Source: Acanthosepion pharaonis
Taxonomy: Eukaryota; Mollusca; Cephalopoda; Sepiida; Sepiidae
Direction: 5' to 3'
Length of the DNA stretch: 64,000 bases
NCBI GenBank assembly: GCA_903632075.3
Contig: CAHIKZ030000388.1
Coordinates: forward strand, 407,001 to 471,000
A program made the position numbers and the translations under genes. The notes under the pieces were generated by a model. That model did not search any database and was not told where the DNA came from. It was given only the letters and a program-made list of their open reading frames with translations. The first letter of the stretch is position 1. Each line of letters starts with the position of its first letter. Positions 43,206-52,722 of this stretch are shown here, in pieces.

Positions 43206-43470
43206 GAAGGTGGTTCACTGCACACACATTGTGGAGAACCATCTTCACATTCCATTGGTAAGATGTAAGACAGCTTCTTTTCACAAACTGTTGCTTTGTG
43301 GAAACAACTCCCAAGAGGATCACTATAATCTTGACCTGTTCAAGTCTAGAGTTAACCATTATCTTCCCCAATTATCCGAATAAACTGTACCTCTTATTCT
43401 GTAATGATCTACCTCGAGTGGCTCTCGAACCTTGTACAGGGTGAACATTATTGCTAAAGAAAAAAAAAAA
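43206..43470 (+). pseudogene. LINE-C 3' end, plus strand
   Basis: Frame 43168-43383 ends FHKLLLCGNNSQEDHYNLDLFKSRVNHYLPQL stop, with the D-H-Y-N-L-x-x-F-K-S-R-V-N motif. Then TAATGATCTACCTCGAGTGG, CTCTCGAACCTTGTACAGGG and A-run. Confidence 0.85.
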
Positions 43471-43489
43471 CCAACAAAAAAACACATTT

Positions 43490-43945
43490 TATTCCATTGA
43501 TAAGATGTAACTTCCACTCAAGCAGCTTTTTCCCATGAACTGATGCTTTGTGGAAGCAACTCCCAAGGGAATGCTTCTCTAATCACGACAATTTTAACCT
43601 GTTCAAGTCTTGGGTTATCTTCCCCACATATATCCAAAAACTGTGAGACTTACTCTGCAACCCTCTATCTCAGGGGTTCTCAACAGGGGTGAAATTCACC
43701 CCCAAGGGTTGAATTTGGGATTTTCAGCAGAGAATTGTGACCCACAGTAAGTTTAGTGGGATTAGGCGATCAATTATAGAATTTGGTCTATCTGGTCTGT
43801 CCCCTTGAAAAGGAGGGGGGGCATTTTGTCAAATGGTGAAAGAGATGCATGGGGCAAACAAGGTTGAGAACCCCTGCTCTACCTAGAGTGGCTCTAGGGC
43901 CTTGGAAGTGGTGAAAATTATTGTTAAAAAAAAAAAATTGTTGCA
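43490..43945 (+). mobile_element. LINE-C 3' end, interrupted by a hAT mini-element
   Basis: TCCATTGATAAGATGTAAC, GCAACTCCCAAGGGAATGC, AACCTGTTCAAGTCTTGGG, CCAAAAACTG, then CAACCCTCTA up to 43670, and resumes at 43881 with ACCTAGAGTGGCTCTAGGGC, CTTGGAAGTGGTGAAAATTA and A-run. The LINE-C sequence is continuous across the inserted element. Confidence 0.85.
43671..43876. mobile_element. hAT mini-element (206 bp) with 8-bp target duplication
   Basis: Left end CAGGGGTTCTCAAC, right end GTTGAGAACCCCTG, exact inverted repeats. Flanks CTCTATCT (43663-43670) and CTCTACCT (43877-43884) match in 7 of 8 positions. Ends resemble hAT Charlie-type elements. Inserted in a LINE-C 3' end. Confidence 0.9.
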
Positions 43946-44455
43946 GTGCTAATATATTGGGAATCATTTTGTTTTTGCTAAATTAGTTTTTGCCAAAACA
44001 AAAATATTTTTATGACATTGCTGGTTCATTGCTGAAACATGTAAAAATAAAAGTTTTAAAAATTGCTTTATAAATTTACCATAACCAAAAAAATCAGATG
44101 TTATGGGTCTGCTTCTAATTTACTGTTCATAGACCACTTTTAACATTTTTGTAAATGGCTTCATATCACTAATCCAGCATGTAACATCTGGCTGAACTAA
44201 TTTTAACTTTAAATTGCAAATTACAACAATAGTATTGAACAATGTTGTTCAAAAGGTCATTTTATTATGTCATGCATAAAGTTTCAGTTCTGTCAATTGT
44301 AAATATTTATGCTTAAAGGATTTGGGGGAGAGGGAGAACAATAAATGTTAACATTTATTGAATATATTTCCGAAAGGTTTAAAAACCTAAATTCTTACTT
44401 TGGATTTTCTGAGTTCTTGTAAAGAGAAGTTATTATTTCCATGCAGATTTTTCTG
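43946..44455. other. Unassigned AT-rich sequence
   Basis: No gene or repeat recognised. Confidence 0.4.
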
Positions 44456-44459
44456 CCTA

Positions 44460-44722
44460 AATTTTTGCAATGAGGAGTTATTTACATGCAGACTATTATC
44501 CTTATTTTTGTTGTTCTTATCACCTGATTGTCTTCTGAATTTCTATGATGAGGAGTAACCATTATTAACCTGTATGTGACTTCATTTGGTGTGTAAAAAA
44601 AAAAAATTATTCTACCACTGGAGGTGACTGATCCCCAAATTTCAATTTGCTTGAATTTCATAGTTGTGTTGTCATATTCTGCTATGGCAACAGAAACGTC
44701 TTTCAGTGAAGTTAACAACTGA
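44460..44722 (-). repeat. SINE-A-like repeat, divergent
   Basis: Reverse complement has AATAAGGATAATAGTCTGCA, TGTAAATAACTCCTC and a GAAATTCAGAAGACAATCAG block, a diverged relative of the SINE-A terminus. The ORF across it is not credible. Confidence 0.5.
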
Positions 44723-44949
44723 GAGGCCTTGAAAAAGAATGCAGTGGAAAGCGAAGTAATATTAAAAATGCAGAGTGCTAAAGATTAACATTCTTTAGCA
44801 GTCGGACAAATATACTCATCTCTTTTGCTACTGTTGTAACGTTTTGGCTTTTGTGTCAATCCAGGTAACCTTCCAGGAATGTCAAAGGAAGATTTTTCTC
44901 CTTTCACTGTCCATGTCTGGGGACATACTGTCTTGGTTAATTGTCCTGC

Positions 44950-45200
44950 TCAGTAATTGATAATTCTGTTTCCATTGAATTCTGTCGGAGAGTTATAACT
45001 GAGTAAATAATTATAAATCCCCCAAACTTTTATATATACAAAAATACTTGTAAAAATGAGAAACAGCAAGATGTGGAACCCAACAAAATGTGTATTATTT
45101 ATTATCTGGCTGTTATGTGATATTGGCGACATGAGAGACTGTAATACTGAGTAAAAGTGTGAGTTTGGGGTCAAATGTATATCAAATATGTACTGGAATC
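44950..45200 (-). repeat. Unclassified repeat, partner of 4000-4260
   Basis: Reverse complement of 45000-45180 aligns with 4057-4245 with few gaps (see that entry). Confidence 0.65.
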
Positions 45201-45344
45201 CAACAGCAGCATAAGAATAAGTAAAGTGTATACAGTTTTATATACGTGTGTAATGTGCGTTCACATAATTTACCTCAAATTTTGTTGTGCTAAAAATCAA
45301 AATGTTAGTATTATGGCTTAAAAAAAGGAAAAGAAGCCAAAATT

Positions 45345-45700
45345 TTCATTGCCAAATGGATAAAAGCATTGGTTGAAGTAATCCAATGACTTGATCTAAA
45401 GAGTTGAGAGTTCAATACCTGGCTACAGCAGAGGTGAACAAAAACTTGGAGAATTGAATTACTAAAGGGAAATACTGAGACCAAGATATCCGGAAGAGGC
45501 ATGGCTTGTGGAAATAGACCAATCTACCCCAGTGGACAAAAAATAGGGTTTGTTTCAAAATTCCAATCACCTGATGAAGGCCTGAGCATACAGTGGCTGA
45601 AATGTTGTGAATATGGCAACAAAAATGAGGACAACAATTCAAACAATATAAATAGTGTAATTAGTTACAAAACAGAAATTCTCAGAAATATAGACAGAAA
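45345..45700 (+). mobile_element. SINE-A copy, nearly full length
   Basis: Head with GCCAAATGGATAAAAGCATT and box B GAGAGTTCAATACCTGGC, body TGGACAAAAAATAGG and tail ATCACCTGATGAAGGCC, GTGAATATGGCAACAAAAAT, AAACAATATAAATAGTGTAA, then a terminal TCTCAGAAATATAGACAG. Confidence 0.85.
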
Positions 45701-45859
45701 AAATCATGTATTTTCAGTAAGCAGTTGCACTACATAAGTAAATTTGTTTCTGGAATGGTTAAAATTCATGCAAAAAATATTCAGGAGTCGCACTGTGCTT
45801 GAAGTCAGCATATACACAAGTATATAAAATTATTTCTTTTTAAAGAAAACAACTGAGAT

Positions 45860-45932
45860 ATGAAATGAAGACAGATACTACACTTTGATCCCAGACAAAA
45901 GGCTGAGACGTGTCAATGGCTGCGATAAAAGC
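45860..45932 (-). repeat. U2 snRNA-like segment joined to SINE body
   Basis: Reverse complement reads GTCTCAGCCTTTTGTCTGGG followed by GATCAAAGTGTAGTATCTGT, matching U2 positions about 5-45 with small differences. It is preceded on the same strand by GCTTTTATCGCAGCCATTGAC, which is the body of another SINE seen at 48262-48300. Confidence 0.75.
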
Positions 45933-46845
45933 ACTATTTTTCGGATGCACAGTACCAAATGACAGAAACCAAGTAAAGCAATCATCAAAAATCCAGTTAT
46001 AACAATGTAATGTTCATTTATAGGGGTTAAAAAAACAGTGAAATTAAGAGAAAAAAATCTACCGTTACTTTTGATATCATTTAAAAGAGATTATTGACAA
46101 ACTGCTGAGAATGAATTGGCTGCTGTCAGTGTGAAAGTTATTAATTAGAAGAATTGCCGTTCATCTTGGTCCTGGCACTTAACATCCTCTTTCTGCAAAC
46201 ACTGTATATGAACCTTTTGATGTTGGAGATTAGCTGAAATTGAAGTGTCTGATTAGGTTCAGTATATTAATTAAAAATGCCAAAGAAAAAAGGAAAAGGG
46301 TTTTTATGTTTTTTCTAATGAAACATGGCAGTTCTACATTACACTTAATTATTTTATTGTATGATTATAATTCCATGAAGGATTTTTTTTTTACTTTCTT
46401 TCAATAAGCATATAACCAATATGGCTGAAACTGGGCTAAAGTCAAAATGTGTAGCACTAGAAAAATATCTACAGATAATATTTTCATTATATTATGCATT
46501 CACAACAGATTGATCACTTGTTAAAAGTAGTCATCCAGTAGACTATGGTAACCACTTGAAGAAGACCGAAGAGTATAACACTCAAAGCAGGATTATAACA
46601 GGTGAGATAAGGATACAGGTTAGAGTATAATAATGTATAAATTCTCATCTAAAATTTCAGATCTGACTATAAGAACTAAGATGAGGATACTAGCTTAAGA
46701 AATAGTCCCATTATAATTGTGCTTCTTCCTCCTTTCATTAATTCGCACGACCATTATGCCCTGCCAATACCTCATAAATAATTTTGATTGTGTGGAAAGA
46801 TGGAAAAAGATACTTTTTCCATGATAGAAAAGGCAAGATAGAAGT
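45933..46845. other. Unassigned sequence
   Basis: No gene recognised. The minus ORF 46695-46997 runs into the U2-like segment and is not credible. 46540-46590 has a weak SINE-A tail-like motif. Confidence 0.4.
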
Positions 46846-46849
46846 AGAG

Positions 46850-46920
46850 AGGGAATCGGATCAAGCTGATAAGAACATGTACTACACTTTGATCTTAGCC
46901 AAAATGGTTGAGAAGCCATT
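46850..46920 (-). repeat. U2 snRNA 5'-end-derived segment
   Basis: On the minus strand, CTTCTCAACCATTTTGGCTA, AGATCAAAGTGTAGTACATG and TTCTTATCAGCTTGATC match U2 snRNA nucleotides from about 4 to 60 almost continuously (small differences in CGGCC to AACCA and TATC to ACAT). This is the longest U2 match in the window. It contains the branch-point recognition GTAGTA. Too short and unflanked by U2's 3' structure to be a functional gene. Confidence 0.88.
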
Positions 46921-47150
46921 GTATTTTCTAGCCGCCCACACATTGACAGGATGTGACACAAGGTCAGTTTGATATGGAGGAGGCAGAGTGTGTGCACTCA
47001 GGCCAGGTTCAAAAATAGCCCAGCCTATGCCACTGTCAGTCGACCTGGCATTGGTACTAGTACAAATCACCTGCCTTTAGTGCAATGTTCTCCACGATTT
47101 GAACCTACATTCTCCTAGGGGAAGGCAATATTCAGATTTGCTTGATCATC
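46921..47150 (-). mobile_element. SINE-W copy upstream of the U2-like segment
   Basis: Minus strand order: a tRNA-like head (about 47140-47080, box B GTAGGTTCAAATCGTGG), body with GGCAGGTGATTTG, CAATGCCAGGTCGACTGACA, GGCATAGGCTGGGCTATTTT, GTGCACACACTCTGCC and ending AACTGACCTTGTGTCACATC, then the U2-like segment. The order tRNA-like head, body, U2 piece matches the repeating order at 10141-10540. Confidence 0.75.
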
Positions 47151-47154
47151 GATG

Positions 47155-47312
47155 CACTCTGTAGCCAAGAGGTCAAAGCACGTCAGATCTAATGACAGTA
47201 TACAATAGGGGAGCACAGATATTTTTCTCTAATAAGATTTCAATGAATATTCAGGCTGACTGATGAAGATGAATAAATATACTGTTTAATAAATAAACGG
47301 AGAGTCTACTCA
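47155..47312 (+). mobile_element. SINE-S copy
   Basis: GTAGCCAAGAGGTCAAAGC (box A), a weak box B and tail ATATTCAGGCTGACTGATG, then AATATACTGTTTAATAAAT. Tail matches 35560 and 62280. Confidence 0.6.
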
Positions 47313-47385
47313 AATATGAGTATCCACTAAAAATGACATTTAAGTAATAAAGATCTTTCAGATTAATAAATAAAAAATCCACCCG

Positions 47386-47387
<2 letters not shown>

Positions 47388-47437
<50 letters not shown>

Positions 47438-47440
47438 ACC
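47388..47440. repeat. (TA)n(TG)n microsatellite
   Basis: TA run to about 47424, then TG to 47439. Confidence 0.95.
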
Positions 47441-47771
47441 ACATACTAACTTTGAGCAAGTTACCTTGGATAGAAATAACTGGAGATATCTGTGCCAGAG
47501 TTGTATCAGAAATTTTTAAATCAGTCATATTAGCAAAGAGTGGCAGCAAATATTCCTGTTGCTATGTCCTGAGATACTCACTGTTGCACAATATGTGGGC
47601 TTGTATGCAGGTCACTAGTGGGACTGAAATGCCACATACAACACAAACTTAAAAACTGAATGAGGTTGTCACTCATATGTTGAAATCAACGGAGAGTCCA
47701 TCATATATATATATATATATAAAAACATGAGAACTTATGTAGCGTGTTGGAATCATATTTTTAAATAAATA

Positions 47772-47777
<6 letters not shown>
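47441..47777. other. Unassigned sequence
   Basis: No gene recognised; ORF 47422-47652 has no motif. A short (TA)n at 47704-47720. Confidence 0.4.
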
Positions 47778-47821
<44 letters not shown>

Positions 47822-47968
47822 AGGGCTCAAACACTAATATTCCATGGTTATAATTGATCAGACCTACCAATTCCAATTGGTAGGACTGATGAATTAGATC
47901 GTGATTATGATTCCTATGTAATAAATTATAACCATGGAATATTAGTATTTGAGCCTTTTTTTTTTTTT
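47778..47968. mobile_element. Foldback element next to (TA)n
   Basis: Left arm GGCTCAAACACTAATATTCC, ATGGTTATAATT (47824-47856); right arm AATTATAACCATGGAATATTAG, TATTTGAGCC (about 47927-47957), an inverted repeat of about 38 bp. The interior has its own palindrome CTACCAATTCCAATTGGTAG. The left arm begins right after (TA)n 47778-47814. Confidence 0.82.
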
Positions 47969-48059
47969 ATTATATTCTTACTGTCCTGGACATTGAGTTC
48001 TACCTGGATTCTATCCTCTTGGAAATTTATTTACATAAATATATACACACACAAGGTGT

Positions 48060-48360
48060 GTCTGGAAAGTAACAGGAGTGAGTGTGCTGTGTGATCTATG
48101 GATGATAAGTCAGGTGGGACTGCCACGGGCAGCTGTTTCCTGAGACTGGGTACCCTTTGATAATATTTTCAGTTGCACTATCTGCAAACAGACACAAATG
48201 AGAGATGAAACATAGTTTACCCTCATGAGGGCAGATACGACACTTAGCTTGTCAGCTTTTTTGCTGGTATCAATGATGACTATGATAAAACCAACATTTC
48301 GCAGATACACTGCATTAAATGCGGTTTTGGCTAGTTTATACTAATAAGTCATTGAAATAA
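48060..48360 (-). mobile_element. Divergent SINE
   Basis: Minus strand contains GCGAAATGTTGGTTTTATCAT, CATTGATACCAGCAAAAAAG, GCTGACAAGCTAAGTGTCGT, ATCTGCCCTCATGAGGG and AGGAAACAGCTGCCCGTGGC. The first blocks parallel 45900-45990 and the last parallels 12145-12165 (GAAACAGCTACCC). The plus-strand left edge GGTGTGTCTGGAAAGTAAC resembles a mariner end, but no matching right end was found. Confidence 0.55.
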
Positions 48361-48394
48361 AAACAAAATTTTAACTATGAAAACCAAGATGAGA

Positions 48395-48400
<6 letters not shown>

Positions 48401-48445
<45 letters not shown>

Positions 48446-48543
48446 ATGCTGTATCCCTTTAGGGGATTATGTATAATGCTGAATACACATAATAGCTCCA
48501 TTATATAGCATTGAACACTGTTTTTATAACACCTGTGTATGTT

Positions 48544-48589
<46 letters not shown>

Positions 48590-48590
48590 T
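48401..48590. repeat. Two (TA)n tracts
   Basis: (TA)n at about 48401-48442 and 48548-48584. Between them is unassigned sequence. Confidence 0.95.
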
Positions 48591-48914
48591 AAATTTAATT
48601 AAAATTAAAAATCAGACATTAAGAGTCTATTGATTATATTTTATTTCCCAGGAAGGTGCTTTTTTTTCCTAGTTACTCAGATCATATATCCAAGCATAAA
48701 AAATAGTTTTTATGTATGTGTATGTGACCAATCAACAATTTCAGGAAAAAAAAACATAGGCAAGTGATTATATCAATATTCAATATAGCAGAAGTCATTT
48801 ATATAAATGACTAATGTTTTGCTATAAATCAAAATTATCAAAAAATTACTATTGTAATAGGGTTAAATTATTCACCATATTTTGATCTTATATAACTACA
48901 GCCACAAAACATAT

Positions 48915-49535
48915 GATATACTTGTGTTCCCATAGAAATTGATTGCAATATATTAGACTACATGTGTCCCATAATGGTTGGTACATTTATTGTATGAAAT
49001 GTGTATGGAAATGTACCAACTATTATGGGACAGAAGTAGTAATAAATAATTCCAATCCCAAATTGGAAGGATTGCTGCTAGTTCTAAGCTGGTTCTCTTT
49101 AATCCTGATATGCTATAGTGTTCCTATAGAAATTGATTGCAATATATTAGACTACCTCTGTTCCATAATGATTGGTACATTTAGTGTATGCAATTTGATA
49201 TAATTAGGCAGTAAGTAATCTGGAATCTAAAAAATGTATTTATTGAAGATACCAAAGCATTAACAAGTAATAAGACTTAAGTATATTTGTATATAAACTA
49301 ACCATTTCACAGAAAGGTCTTTATTACTATTTCAAGTCAGTTTTTATTATCTGCTTAAAATAGCCAAACACACAATCGGAATGGTTTCACATATATATTT
49401 AATTTAAATTCATGCAATAAATTTGTCTTGATATAGACATTAAATTAACAAGATATACTATTAATTCCGTCCCATAATAATTGGTACATTTAGTCTATGA
49501 AATGTGTATGCAAATGTACCAACCATTGCATGAGT
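48915..49535. repeat. Three related palindromic repeats (CCCATAATGGTTGGTACATTT)
   Basis: 48966-49031 is a 66-bp palindrome: GTCCCATAATGGTTGGTAC and GTACCAACTATTATGGGAC. 49120-49190 repeats the left flank GAAATTGATTGCAATATATT, AGACTACCTCTGTTCCATAAT, with only one arm. 49469-49530 carries a third copy. 48936-48975 and 49124-49160 are a direct repeat. They look like tiny MITEs or their remnants. Confidence 0.75.
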
Positions 49536-49935
49536 TAATATAAAGCTTTAGTTTACTTATATCGCTGGATGTTAGAGTTAGCTCTTGATTGCTGCGAGCA
49601 AAAGAAAAATAAATGTTTGAATGTTGAAAGTATAATCTCTAAATAAGCAAATCCTCTGAAAGATTTGTGTAGTGCCAATCTTTCTACTGCACTATTTTCT
49701 AGTATTTAATGTCATTGACTGTAGACCTCAAAAAGGAAAAACATTTTCAAAATGCCAAAGTATGGTTATCCCAAGAAAGGAATAATTTTGATGCTACAGA
49801 TGCTCTTGAAAATAATTCCATGGACACACATTGGTAAATTGTCTGTTGTAATAGTTGTCAAATAATACTAATAAATAAAATAAACAAAGCCAGATTTTTT
49901 TTTTCAAAAACTCGTAAGGAAACATATGGTCTAAG
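49536..49935. other. Unassigned sequence
   Basis: No gene recognised. The ORFs called from 49794 extend into the minisatellite and are not genes. Confidence 0.45.
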
Positions 49936-50867
49936 AAAGAAAGAATAGAGGCACAAATAGAGAGAGAATAGAGGCACAAATAGAGAGAGATAGAGAGAGA
50001 AAGAAAGAATAGAGGCACAAATAGAGAGAGAGAGAGAGAGAAAGAATAGAGGCACAAATAGAGAGAGAGAGAGAGAAAGAATAGAGGCACAAATAGAGAG
50101 AGAGAGAAAGAATAGAGGCACAAATAGAGAGAGAGAGAGAGAAAGAATAGAGGCACAAATAGAGAGGGAGAGAGAGAAAGAAAGAATAGAGGCACAAATA
50201 GAGAGGGAGAGAGAAAGAAAGAATAGAGGCACAAATAGAGAGAGAGAGTAGAGGGAGAGGGGGAGAGGGGAGAGAGAGGGGAGAGAGAAAGAACAGAGGC
50301 ACAACTAGAGAGAGAGAGAGAAAGAACAGAGGCACAACTAGAGAGAGAGAGAGAGAAAGAACAGAGGCACAACTAGAGAGAGAGAGAGAGAGAAAGAAAG
50401 AGGCACAAACTAGAGAGAGAGAGAAAGAACAGAGGCACAACTAGAGAGAGAGAAAGAACAGAGGCACAACTAGAGAGAGAGAGAAAGAACAGAGGCACAA
50501 GAGAGAGAGAGAGAAAGAACAGAGGCACAACTAGAGAGAGAGAGAGAAAGAACAGAGGCACAACTAGAGAGAGAGAGAGAAAGAACAGAGGCACAAACTA
50601 GAGAGAGAGAGAGAGAGAAAGAACAGAAGAGAGAGAGAGAGAGAGAAAGAACAGAGGCACAACTAGAGAGAGAGAGAGAGAGAAAGAACAGAGGCACAAC
50701 TAGAGAGAGAGAGAGAAAGAACAGAGGCACAACTAGAGAGAGAGAGAGAAAGAACAGAGGCACAACTAGAGAGAGAGAGAGAAAGAACAGAGGCACAACT
50801 AGAGAGAGAAAGAACAGAGGCACAACTAGAGAGAGAGAGAGAGAGAGAGAGAGAACAGAGGCACAAC

Positions 50868-50899
<32 letters not shown>

Positions 50900-51045
50900 A
50901 GAGGCACAACTAGAGAGAGAGAGAGAGAAAGAACAGAGGCACAACTAGAGAGAGAGAGAACAGAGGCACAACTAGAGAGAGAAAGAACAGAGACACAAAT
51001 AGAGAGAGAGAGAAAGAAAGAAAGAAAGAACAGAGGCACAACTAG
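49936..51045. repeat. GA-rich minisatellite, about 30-39-bp unit
   Basis: Roughly 30 units of GAGGCACAACTAGAGAGAGA-type sequence plus AGAAAGAAC. Variation is mostly in (GA)n length. Two variant blocks are visible: up to about 50240 units read AATAGAGGCACAAATAG; from about 50286 they read AACAGAGGCACAACTAG. All frames give low-complexity Ser/Leu or related text, which is why several long minus-strand ORFs appear. Not CRISPR: spacers are simple GA runs, not unique sequences. Confidence 0.95.
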
Positions 51046-51047
51046 AT

Positions 51048-51605
51048 GTTTATAAGTTTACTATTTGTCCTTGCTTTAAATATTTCTGTCACATCGTGTC
51101 TAGTGCTCCTGCTCTATATTTAGAGATTCTTGATAAAAATCCAAAGAGGAATCAGCAAGGTTATTAGTCCTGATCTGGCATCTCAGCTCTAATCACTTTC
51201 CTACCACCACAATGTAGCTTCCCTCTGCCTTTTCTGTAAATATTTTCATGGTAATTGTTCTAATGAACCTTCTTGTATGGTATATAGACTTTATGAATTT
51301 AAACACAGTACTAGACTGGCAAGGTCCCATCTTTTTACAGTTGAAATTGCCAGATGTAACCATAAGTTCTATATTAATAGTTTCTTCTATTTCCCATTTT
51401 TGTTTGTGAAACTCTTCTGGCTTTCCAGGTGACTCTGATCTTCAAAAATTTAAATACAATGTCCATTGTTATGTTATGTCTTGTTAATTCCTTTTTCATT
51501 ACCATTCTTTCTCCTTAATCGTATTTTTTCTCATTCTCTAGCACTCAATAACTCCTTGCATCTTAGTGGCTTTATTGCCTTGATTGTGGTGAAATGATTA
51601 GGAAG
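51048..51605 (+). pseudogene. LINE-A RT C-terminus and 3' end
   Basis: Follows the minisatellite. In broken frames: the FCHIVS-ALYLEILDKNP region, LPSAFSVNIFMVIVL, EFKHSTRLARSHLFTVEIARCN, and F-V-N-L-W-pattern remnants, then the 3' UTR with AACTCCTTGCATCTTAGTGG and TTGATTGTGGTGAAATGATT. Confidence 0.8.
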
Positions 51606-51664
51606 AAATGATAAAAAACTTAGAATTTTTTTATTCCAACAGAAAAAAAAAAACCTTACATTTT

Positions 51665-52200
51665 TTTTTTTTTAAAAGCAATTCACCCCAAGAAAGGTGG
51701 GTGTGCCAATGGTACGCAAGGGGCTACAGAGGATTGAAACCAAGAGAAAAGAGACATGTTTAAGGAAAGGATAGAGAACAAGATCAAGGTTTCAGATGTC
51801 AATTGACATTACACTTGAATATTTGAAGATTATAGTTATCGGGGAAGTAAGCAAGGGAAAGGGAGTTCCACAGACGAGAAGTGCGTGAGAAGCTGTTTGA
51901 GTAGAAGAGATGGTTACATTTAACCATTTCGACAGTGAAAGGGTGGTACCAAGATGCCAGCCTAGTAGCTCACTTAAATTCATGCATTCTGGGAACCAGT
52001 GAAAGTAGCTTGCTGGAACAGTTGCTATGAAAATAATTGTAGAAGAGACAGAGGGAAGCCATGGCACATCTGTGAGAAAGCGACTGTAGACTAGATGCCT
52101 GATCAGGACCTATCACATTGCATATTCGTCTCTGGATTTTGTCAAGGAACTCGAGACGTACAGTGGGGGCACCAGACTATATATGACAGCAATATTCCAT
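51665..52200 (-). pseudogene. LINE-A RT C-terminus and 3' end, minus strand
   Basis: Reverse complement: CCTCTGTAGCCCCTTGCGTA, TTGCTTGGGGTGAATTGCTT for the end; the frame 51792-52067 includes MPWLPSVSSTIIFIATVPASYFHWFP, NLSELLGWHLGTTLSLSKWLNVTI and SHALLVCGTPFPLL, corresponding to other LINE-A copies. Lies tail to tail with the plus-strand copy at 51605, about 60 bp apart. Confidence 0.8.
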
Positions 52201-52490
52201 ACTATTTACATTGGAATGTTGTCATCTTTATTGTGCAAACAATGTTTTAGCCATTGTATGCTTCAATCTTTTTTAAGTGATATTTGGAATTTTGAACTGA
52301 ACCTTTTATTCAGTCCACAGCAGAGAGAATAAAAACTTAGTTAATTCCCCTTGATAACTCTCTTAAACTGAGATGCTCCAAAAAGGCATGCCCCGTGGAA
52401 TTAGAACAACCTACTCCCCCCCTCATAGACTAGATAAAAAGTTTGGTTTGAAATATCACCTGAAGGCCAGAATGCACAACGGATGGAAAA
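52195..52490. mobile_element. SINE-A pair, inverted, short
   Basis: 52195-52320 minus-type tail (ATTTACATTGGAATGTTG, CCATTGTATGCTTCAATC) and 52325-52490 plus-type body and tail (AGAACAACCTACTCC, CACCTGAAGGCCAGAATGC), diverged. Confidence 0.65.
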
Positions 52491-52494
52491 ATCT

Positions 52495-52722
52495 GTCTAT
52501 ATTTCTGAGATGAAGCATTATGTACATTATTTACATTATTCAGACTACTGTCGCCATATTTATTGCAATGTTTCTGCCGTTGTACGCTCTGGCCTTCTTC
52601 AGGTGGTTGGAATGTCGAACTGAACCCTTTATTTTGCTCACTAAGGTAGACTGTTCTAGTTCCACGTGCCATGTTTAATGGATGTCAGTTAATTCCCCTC
52701 TCCAAGTTCCCCACTACCTCAA
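52495..52722 (-). mobile_element. SINE-A copy, minus strand
   Basis: Reverse complement contains the body (AACAGTCTACCTTAGTGAGC, GGGTTCAGTTCGACATTCC, CACCTGAAGAAGGCCAGAG) and the terminus TCTCAGAAATATAGACAG. It forms the left arm of a palindrome with 52800-53060. Confidence 0.88.

Noticed and set aside
46850..46920. Functional U2 snRNA gene
   Set aside because: Only the first third of U2 is present and no Sm site or 3' stem-loops follow.
47030..47062. U2 3'-part match (TCGACCTGGCATTG) on the plus strand
   Set aside because: Short, opposite orientation to the 5' U2 match, and inside the shared SINE body; most likely chance.
48060..48085. Mariner left end (GGTGTGTCTGGAAAGTAAC)
   Set aside because: No matching inverted end was found within 2 kb.
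49794..51039. Several overlapping 70-190-residue minus-strand ORFs with SLSSCASVLSL repeats
   Set aside because: Read-through of the GA-rich minisatellite; the repeat yields similar peptides in more than one frame, which is a mark of low complexity rather than selection.
49936..51045. CRISPR-like array of regularly spaced repeats
   Set aside because: The spacing sequence is itself (GA)n and not unique; host is eukaryotic.
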